Assembly: GCA_900551655.1 (NCBI GenBank)
Contig: URWM01000037.1
Location: forward strand, 1 to 9,917
DNA from: an uncultured Collinsella sp.
GTDB taxonomy: Bacteria > Actinomycetota > Coriobacteriia > Coriobacteriales > Coriobacteriaceae
Length of the DNA stretch: 9,917 nt
Reading direction: 5' to 3'
Made by a program: the position numbers and the translations under genes. The notes under the pieces were generated by a model that was not told the origin of the DNA, made no database searches, and was given only the letters and a program-made list of their open reading frames with translations. Shown here one piece after another: positions 6,108 to 9,917 of this stretch (within the stretch, counting starts at the first letter, position 1; each line of letters starts with the position of its first letter).

Positions 6108-7502
6108 TTACTTCTTGCTCTCGGGCAAGACCAGATCCACGGCAGCGTCCTTGGCAGCATCGATGTGCTGAGCCACGACCGGCGTCTGCGGAAGGATCAG
6201 GTTAAGGACAATGGCCATGATGGCGGTGGGGGTTACGGCATTGGAGCCGATGACGGTGGACACCCAGGTGGGCATACCCTCGCCGGCAAGGCAACCGCTG
6301 GCCATCCAGATACCCAGGCCAAAGACGACGGAGGTACCGACGATGGTGGTAGTGCGCTGCGTGAGGCCCTCACGGGTGAACATGCGCACGCCGTTCATGG
6401 TGATGGTGCCAAAGACGCCGACGGTCGCGCCGCCGATGACGGGCTGTGGGATAGCGGAAAGGACGGCAGAGAGCTGCGGGAACAGACCGGCGATGGCAAA
6501 GACGGCCGCGATGGTCACAAAGACCCACTTGTTGACGACCTTGTTGGAGCAGATGATGCCCACGTTCTGGCCAAGGGCGCTGGTGGGAAGACCGCCCAGC
6601 AGGCCGCCGACCATAGAGGTGAGGCCCTGGGACACAATAGCGCCGGAGAGCTCGCGCTCGGTGGGCATACGGTCGATGGAGCCCAGGCAGGCGGCGGAAA
6701 CGTCACCGATAACCTGGATGGCGACCATGGGGAACACGACAGCGAGGGTAATGCAGACCTCGGGATCAAACTCGAGCGCGTAGGGCATGAGCTTGGGAAG
6801 GGCGAAGACCTGAGCGGTGGCGACGCTGGAGAAGTCAATCATGCCAAAGGGGATCGAAACGATCATGCCAACGATCATGCCAAAGAACACGGATCCCAGC
6901 TTGAGCGTGCCCTTGCCAAAGTTGGCGAGCGCAAAGACCACGGCGAAGGTGATAAGAGCGACGCACCAGGCCTGCGGGGTGCCCCACAGCGGCGTACCCA
7001 TACCGCCGGCCATATACTTGACAGCCGTGGGATAGAGAGAGACGCCAATGGAGAAGATGACCGTACCGGTCACGACGGGCGGGAATAGCCACTTAATCTT
7101 GCTGTAAGCCAGACCAAAAAGGACCGCGACGGCACCGCCGACGATCTCGCCGCCCAGCAGCGCACCAAAGCTAAAACCCGAGGCACCCATGGCCTGGAGG
7201 GCCGGGAGGAACGCGAACGAAACGCCCATGACGATGGGCAGACCGCCGCCGATGCGACGGAAGGGAGCGAAGGCCTGAAGGGCCGTGTCGATTGCCGAAA
7301 GAATGAGCGCGACCTGGATGATGTCGGTGCTCTGCTGGCTATTAAAGCCGTAGACGCCGGCCATGATGACCGCCGGGGTGATGATACCGGCAAACGAAGC
7401 CAGTACGTGCTGAAGGGCACACGGGATCATTTCCTTAACGGGAGGCATGCCTTCACGAGTGAACAGGGCTTCAGTGCCGTTCTTAACCGTCTCCTGGGTC
7501 AT
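6108..7502 (-). CDS. NCS2-family purine (xanthine/urate-type) permease
   Basis: This 464-residue polytopic membrane protein of the nucleobase:cation symporter-2 family has the usual length of XanQ and UacT. Hydrophobic segments run through the whole sequence, consistent with the family's 14-helix fold. Visible family signatures are ALQHVLA near the N-terminus (Q31, H32), IGDVSA after helix 8, and the GL..MVGGLLGGLP...QNVG block with Q312 and N313. At the places where XanQ carries the essential acidic residues E272 and D304, my by-eye alignment shows Q263 and Q292, which is unusual. It is the first gene of the operon and presumably imports the purine that the downstream enzymes process; xanthine, urate or another purine cannot be separated from sequence. 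The start at 7502 (MTQETVKNG) is preceded by a modest GGTGG site; the open frame reaches 7589 but the extra residues are not family-like. Confidence 0.9.
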   Translation of the reverse strand: MTQETVKNGTEALFTREGMPPVKEMIPCALQHVLASFAGIITPAVIMAGVYGFNSQQSTDIIQVALILSAIDTALQAFAPFRRIGGGLPIVMGVSFAFLPALQAMGASGFSFGALLGGEIVGGAVAVLFGLAYSKIKWLFPPVVTGTVIFSIGVSLYPTAVKYMAGGMGTPLWGTPQAWCVALITFAVVFALANFGKGTLKLGSVFFGMIVGMIVSIPFGMIDFSSVATAQVFALPKLMPYALEFDPEVCITLAVVFPMVAIQVIGDVSAACLGSIDRMPTERELSGAIVSQGLTSMVGGLLGGLPTSALGQNVGIICSNKVVNKWVFVTIAAVFAIAGLFPQLSAVLSAIPQPVIGGATVGVFGTITMNGVRMFTREGLTQRTTTIVGTSVVFGLGIWMASGCLAGEGMPTWVSTVIGSNAVTPTAIMAIVLNLILPQTPVVAQHIDAAKDAAVDLVLPESKK

Positions 7503-7589
7503 TTGACCACCAATCCTCGAAATAGTTGTTTTCGCATCTAACGCTCTATTGTGACGCAGTGCGGGGTTGAGGTTGTGCCTTCGTTGCAT

Positions 7590-7618
7590 ATCGTATTAAA
7601 GATGATTCTCATTCTCAA
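7590..7618 (-). promoter_or_regulatory. Predicted sigma-70-type promoter of the purine operon
   Basis: On the minus strand, -35 TTGAGA (7618-7613) and -10 TACGAT (7595-7590) are separated by exactly 17 nt. This matches consensus at 5/6 and 4/6. Transcription would start near 7583, leaving about 80 nt of leader before the permease start at 7502. Confidence 0.6.
7603..7617. promoter_or_regulatory. Fur-like box overlapping the operon promoter
   Basis: TGATTCTCATTCTCA matches 12 of 15 positions of the 7-1-7 Fur consensus TGATAATCATTATCA. Read on the other strand it contains two tandem GAGAAT hexamers followed by C and a partial third. It covers the -35 and most of the spacer of the predicted promoter, as expected for repression. 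Whether the host has a Fur that uses this consensus is not shown here; a DtxR-type site would look different. Confidence 0.45.
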
Positions 7619-7633
7619 TAATAATTTTTTGTT

Positions 7634-7690
7634 ATCAGACTATTCTTGAGCTGAGACAATACATTTCCGCAGGTCAAGAAAGTGTCTGAT
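7634..7690. promoter_or_regulatory. Split dyad, candidate operator upstream of the operon promoter
   Basis: ATCAGAC-TA-TTCTTGA (7634-7649) is matched in inverted orientation by TCAAGAA-AGT-GTCTGAT (7674-7690). All 14 arm bases pair, with 2 and 3 nt between sub-blocks and 24 nt in the middle. Arm centres are about 40 bp apart, close to four helical turns. The near arm lies 16 bp upstream of the predicted -35 (about -58 from the start), which suits an activator. The adjacent YheO-like regulator is the natural candidate ligand (inference). Confidence 0.5.
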
Positions 7691-7715
7691 CAAAATAACA
7701 TCTAACTTTTCTTTT

Positions 7716-7730
7716 GGTCAACCGTTTACC
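7716..7730. promoter_or_regulatory. Short imperfect dyad, possible operator
   Basis: GGTCAAC-C-GTTTACC is a 15-bp dyad with 6 of 7 arm positions paired around a central C. It lies 125 bp before the regulator start. Short dyads like this can occur by chance. Confidence 0.25.
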
Positions 7731-7841
7731 GCCAAATTCCTACCGTTCGTCTGTATTACGCAATGTACCTGCGGATATACGAGATGAAGAGCAGCGTGTT
7801 ACCATGAGAAAAAATTGTTATGAACATTTCCGATTTCACCC

Positions 7842-7848
7842 AAAGGAG
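7842..7848 (+). promoter_or_regulatory. Ribosome binding site of the YheO-like regulator, deciding a GTG start
   Basis: AAAGGAG stands 6 nt before GTG 7855, a near-perfect Shine-Dalgarno site. ATG 7804 upstream in the same frame has no comparable site. Confidence 0.85.
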
Positions 7849-7854
7849 TTGCCC

Positions 7855-8511
7855 GTGAACGAGACCGTACGTCGCTTTTTGCCGATGGTCGATTTCCTGG
7901 AGCAGATACTCGGCAAAAACAGCGAAATCGTGCTGCACGATTTCTCGGATCCCGACCACGCCATCGTCGATATTCGCAACGGCATCGTGAGCGGCCGTAA
8001 GGTCGGCGGTCCCGCCACCGATCTGGCGCTCAAGATCATGCACGACCCCAAGTATCGCGACCTGACGTTTATTACGGGCTACGAGGGCCGCGGCGCCGGT
8101 GGCAAGACGTTGGAGTCCGCGACGTACTTTATCCGCGAGAATGACGAGATCGTCGGTATGCTCTGCGTCAACACCGACCTCTCGACCGTGCGCTCCATCA
8201 ACGCCATGGCGCAGCAGCTCATGGCATGCTTCGACGCGGCGCCGACGCGCACGGAGCCCGCCCCTATCGAGGTCGAAAGCCTTTCGGAGTCCACACAGGA
8301 GCTCATCGACCGCAGCATTGCCGAGCTGCTGAGCGCTCGCGGGCTGGATGTGGCGTCGCTTGGTCAAAGCGACCGCGTGGACGTCATTCGCCACCTCAAC
8401 GGCAACGGAGTGTTCATGCTCAAGGGCGCCGTAGCCTGCGCCGCCACCGCGCTGGGCATCTCGGAGCCCAGCGTCTACCGCTACCTGCAAAAAGTCCGCA
8501 AGGAAGGCTAA
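7855..8511 (+). CDS. YheO-like PAS/HTH transcriptional regulator
   Basis: This 218-residue cytoplasmic DNA-binding protein of the YheO/DauR type has two domains. Residues about 5-120 are the YheO-like PAS domain, with the family markers SEIVLHDF, NGIVSGRKVGG, a GG-KTL-S-TYFIRE segment and IVGMLCVN. A variable linker follows (about 125-150). Residues about 150-218 are the C-terminal helix-turn-helix domain ending in ALGISEPSVYRYLQKV, where the recognition helix lies. PAS domains of this type are thought to sense small ligands. The GTG start at 7855 is chosen for its strong ribosome site and gives the length usual for short family members. The gene diverges from the purine operon across a 352-nt control region with candidate operators, so it most likely controls that operon and itself (inference). 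It ends at a repeat copy and a bidirectional terminator. The ligand is unknown; a purine is an attractive guess only. Confidence 0.88.
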   Translation: MNETVRRFLPMVDFLEQILGKNSEIVLHDFSDPDHAIVDIRNGIVSGRKVGGPATDLALKIMHDPKYRDLTFITGYEGRGAGGKTLESATYFIRENDEIVGMLCVNTDLSTVRSINAMAQQLMACFDAAPTRTEPAPIEVESLSESTQELIDRSIAELLSARGLDVASLGQSDRVDVIRHLNGNGVFMLKGAVACAATALGISEPSVYRYLQKVRKEG

Positions 8512-8513
8512 AC

Positions 8514-8555
8514 GTGATCCCTTGGGACGAAGGGAAACGGATCGTTTTTGTTGCA
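8514..8555 (+). repeat. Half copy of the 9206-9277 palindromic repeat
   Basis: After a shared GTGATCC, this 42-bp stretch follows the right half of the larger palindrome at 9242-9284 almost exactly. From 8524 to 8555, 30 of 32 positions match, including the core GGGAAACGGATCGTTTTTG. It begins 2 nt after the regulator's TAA stop. The left arm is missing. With only one arm it cannot form the hairpin on its own. Confidence 0.8.
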
Positions 8556-8564
8556 TCGCTTGAC

Positions 8565-8599
8565 AAAAGACCCTGCAGCTCGCACTGCAGGGTCTTTTT
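8565..8599. terminator. Bidirectional intrinsic terminator shared by the regulator and ridA
   Basis: GACCCTGCAG (8569-8578) pairs perfectly with CTGCAGGGTC (8585-8594) around a 6-nt loop. It is flanked by AAAA on the left and TTTTT on the right, so it has a U-run in both directions. It sits between two convergent genes, 54 nt after the regulator stop and 30 nt after the ridA stop. Confidence 0.93.
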
Positions 8600-8628
8600 G
8601 CATGTCATGATTTGTTTTCGCCAACGCC

Positions 8629-9006
8629 TTAGAGAGCGGCGACGACCTCGATCTCAACCAGACCGCCGGCCGGAAGGGCGGCAACCTGGAAAGCGCTGCG
8701 CGCGGGGAACGGAGCCTCGAACTTGGAGGCGTAGATCTCGTTCACGGCAGCGAAGTCGGCGATGTCGGCCAGGTAGACCGTGGTCTTGACGACATCGGCA
8801 AAGGTGGCGCCGGCAGCGGTCAGCAGGGCCTCGACGTTGGCGAGGGACTGCTTGGCCTGGGCCTCGACGCCCTCGGGCATCTTGCCAGTTGCGGGATCGA
8901 TACCCAGCTGGCCGGACAGGAACACCATGTTGCCGGTCTGGATACCGGGGGAATACGGGCCGATGGCTGCGGGTGCGTTATCGGAAGACACGACGGTCTT
9001 GCTCAT
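8629..9006 (-). CDS. ridA: RidA-family 2-iminobutanoate/2-iminopropanoate deaminase
   Basis: This 125-residue protein of the RidA/YjgF/UK114 family has the usual length. These small trimeric cytoplasmic enzymes hydrolyse reactive imines and enamines, such as 2-aminoacrylate, to 2-keto acids and ammonia, protecting PLP enzymes. Visible family features are the N-terminal IGPYSPGIQTGNMVFLSGQLG block, the central QSLANVEALLTAAG helix, the conserved arginine R103 in FPARSAFQV and the C-terminal VEIEVVA strand with E118 and E120. AAGGAG, 6 nt before ATG 9006, fixes the start; the frame stays open to 9207 but that part is upstream DNA. The gene converges on the regulator and shares its terminator, so it is its own unit and need not belong to the purine pathway. 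A link through aminoacrylate from a diaminopropionate lyase, known in other urate clusters, is possible, but no such gene is in the window. Confidence 0.93.
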   Translation of the reverse strand: MSKTVVSSDNAPAAIGPYSPGIQTGNMVFLSGQLGIDPATGKMPEGVEAQAKQSLANVEALLTAAGATFADVVKTTVYLADIADFAAVNEIYASKFEAPFPARSAFQVAALPAGGLVEIEVVAAL

Positions 9007-9205
9007 GTTTTTCTCCTTACGATCAGATAGAGAGCGTGAGCGCAGCGTTCGCACCGGGAGGCACAATTCGGTCTGAACGCCGCGCTTGATTGGGATAGTA
9101 CTCAAGGTTTCCGCGCGATGCAAGATTATTATCACGTTGCGAGAATATTTTATCGCCCAACGGCACCTGTCGGCCGCTGAACGGCACGACCGGACGGTGA
9201 AACTC

Positions 9206-9277
9206 AAAACGATCCGTTTCCCTCCGTCCCCAGCCGATCAGGTGATCCATAGGGGACGGAGGGAAACGGATCGTTTT
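9206..9277. repeat. 26-bp perfect inverted repeat (palindromic repeat element)
   Basis: The arms 9206-9231 and 9252-9277 are exact reverse complements over 26 bp and enclose a 20-nt loop. The loop carries a small dyad of its own, GATCA-gg-TGATC (9236-9247). Arms begin with AAAACGATCC and end with GGATCGTTTT, so a transcript from either strand would be a long stem followed by a U-run. It lies between divergent genes, where no transcript needs ending, and its right half recurs at 8514-8555, so a dispersed repeat family is more likely than a plain terminator. Confidence 0.88.
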
Positions 9278-9345
9278 TGCTGCAAGGGCTGCTGAAGACT
9301 TTATCCTGCTTGGACCACAGGGCTCGTCCGCCGCAACAGCACCAC

Positions 9346-9351
9346 TATACT
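9346..9351 (+). promoter_or_regulatory. Possible -10 element of the U32 gene
   Basis: TATACT matches 5/6 of the -10 consensus and lies 32 bp before ATG 9384. No good -35 stands 16-18 bp upstream. It overlaps a 5-bp dyad, ATACT-tttg-AGTAT (9347-9360), which could be an operator. Weak evidence. Confidence 0.35.
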
Positions 9352-9383
9352 TTTGAGTATCTGAGCATTTTGAAAGGCAGGAT

Positions 9384-9917
9384 ATGACCGCAACCGCCAG
9401 TCGAACCACCAACCGCAGACCCGAGCTTTTGGCGCCCGCCGGAGGGCCCGAGCCCTTTGCCGCCGCACTCGCCGCCGGGGCAGACGCCATCTACTGCGGC
9501 ATGGGCAGCTTCAACGCCCGCCGCAAGGCCACCAACTTTACCGACGAGGCCTTTGAGCAAGCCTGCCGCGCCGCACATCTAGCCGGGTCGCGCGTCTACG
9601 TCACGGTCAACATCGTCATCAAGCAGTCCGAGATGGGCGATGCACTGCAGCTCATCCATCGCTGCTCCACGCTGGGCGCCGACGCCTTCATCATCCAGGA
9701 CTGGGGCCTGTTCTTTGAGGTCAAGCGCACGATGCCCGGCATCGAGACGCACATCTCGACCCAGGCGAACATCCATGATGACCGCGGAACGCTTTGGTGC
9801 CGCGAGCAGGGCGCCGACCGCGTGACCCTCTCGCGCGAGCTCTCCATCGACGAGATCGCCGTCATTCACAACGCCGCGCCCGATGTGGACCTGGAGGTCT
9901 TTAGCCACGGTGCCATC
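9384..9917 (+). CDS. Peptidase U32 family protein, N-terminal 178 codons (3' end outside window)
   Basis: The frame is open from ATG 9384 to the window end. After a short N-terminal tail the protein shows the U32 signature: RPELLAPAGGPEPFAAALAA, then GADAIYCGMGSFNARRKATNF at about residues 32-52. The barrel continues with VYVTVNIVIKQSEM, GADAFIIQDWG, IETHISTQANI and, at the cut end, LEVFSHGAI, just before the family's cysteine cluster. U32 proteins were named as collagenase-like peptidases, but well-studied bacterial members (TrhP/YegQ, RlhA) act in hydroxylation of tRNA or 23S rRNA bases. An RNA-modification role is therefore at least as likely as proteolysis. An AAAGG/CAGGA stretch precedes ATG. 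The subfamily cannot be told without the C-terminal part. It diverges from ridA and has no evident tie to the purine operon. Confidence 0.9.
   Translation, partial: MTATASRTTNRRPELLAPAGGPEPFAAALAAGADAIYCGMGSFNARRKATNFTDEAFEQACRAAHLAGSRVYVTVNIVIKQSEMGDALQLIHRCSTLGADAFIIQDWGLFFEVKRTMPGIETHISTQANIHDDRGTLWCREQGADRVTLSRELSIDEIAVIHNAAPDVDLEVFSHGAI

Larger units (their letters stand above)
7503..7854. promoter_or_regulatory. Divergent control region between purine permease and YheO-like regulator
   Basis: This 352-nt gap has no convincing gene and is markedly AT-richer than its flanks. It contains the operon promoter, a Fur-like box, a split dyad at 7634-7690 and a short dyad at 7716-7730, each listed separately. 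An open frame continues upstream of the regulator from 7714 (TTG) and includes ATG 7804, but the strong ribosome site before GTG 7855 argues that it is leader. I found no convincing plus-strand promoter for the regulator. Confidence 0.8.
9007..9383. promoter_or_regulatory. Divergent gap between ridA and the U32 gene
   Basis: This 377-nt stretch has no convincing gene. It contains the palindromic repeat 9206-9277, an AT-rich patch around 9122-9153 that may hold the ridA promoter, and a loose dyad there (CGTTGCGA at 9135-9142 against TCGC-cc-AACG at 9153-9162). I could not find a clear -35/-10 pair for ridA. Frames on either strand across it are leftovers of neighbouring genes. Confidence 0.6.

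Noticed and set aside
6165..7088. A 307-codon plus-strand open frame opposite the permease
   Set aside because: Its Gly/Asp/His-rich translation is what hydrophobic membrane-protein codons give when read in antisense.
7756..8556. A 266-codon minus-strand open frame opposite the YheO-like regulator
   Set aside because: The plus-strand regulator has a strong ribosome site and a clear PAS/HTH pattern; the minus frame has neither.
9007..9207. Upstream extension of ridA
   Set aside because: The frame is open, but AAGGAG 6 nt before ATG 9006 and the family length of about 125 residues fix the shorter start.
9206..9277. Ordinary intrinsic terminator
   Set aside because: The stem and U-runs would fit, but it lies between divergent genes with nothing to terminate, and half of it recurs elsewhere; a repeat element explains it better.
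8514..9284. CRISPR array
   Set aside because: There is one full palindrome and one half copy 700 bp apart, with no regular spacers and no cas genes.

Overview
The window looks like chromosomal DNA from an anaerobic, GC-rich gut actinobacterium. Class Coriobacteriia is my reading and Collinsella the most likely genus, but this rests on codon and base composition plus gene content, not on a search. Coding DNA is strongly GC-biased, which produces many long antisense shadow frames. The main control region (7503-7854) is clearly AT-richer.

The left three quarters (1-7502) is one minus-strand operon for anaerobic purine use. In order of transcription it holds an NCS2 purine permease (7502-6108), an SsnA-type amidohydrolase (5912-4557), a 999-residue YgfK-type flavin/Fe-S oxidoreductase (4406-1407), a four-motif polyferredoxin resembling the ferredoxin part of RnfB (1395-916), and the first 301 codons of a molybdenum hydroxylase with its [2Fe-2S] domain fused in front (903 to beyond position 1). 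SsnA, YgfK and the fused xanthine dehydrogenase are the known marker set of selenium-dependent molybdenum hydroxylase clusters. These have been linked in gut anaerobes to breakdown of urate and related purines. The inferred division of labour is uptake by the permease, hydroxylation or dehydroxylation by the molybdoenzyme, ring reduction and hydrolysis by YgfK and SsnA, and electron transfer through the polyferredoxin.

A divergent control region (7503-7854) separates the operon from a plus-strand YheO-like PAS/HTH regulator (7855-8511, GTG start). It holds a good sigma-70-type promoter for the operon with a Fur-like box lying across it, a long split dyad just upstream of the -35, and a second short dyad nearer the regulator. 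The two long gaps inside the operon (4407-4556 and 5913-6107) are dense in stem-loops. Two of these are related hairpins placed 15-16 nt after a stop codon, and one is a possible three-way-junction leader ahead of ssnA.

The right end holds a bidirectional terminator shared by the regulator and a convergent ridA (9006-8629), then a 377-nt divergent gap, then the start of a peptidase-U32 family gene (9384 to the window end). That gap carries a 26-bp perfect inverted repeat (9206-9277). One half of it recurs almost exactly right after the regulator's stop codon (8514-8555), which suggests a dispersed palindromic repeat family. No tRNA, rRNA, CRISPR array or transposase was seen.
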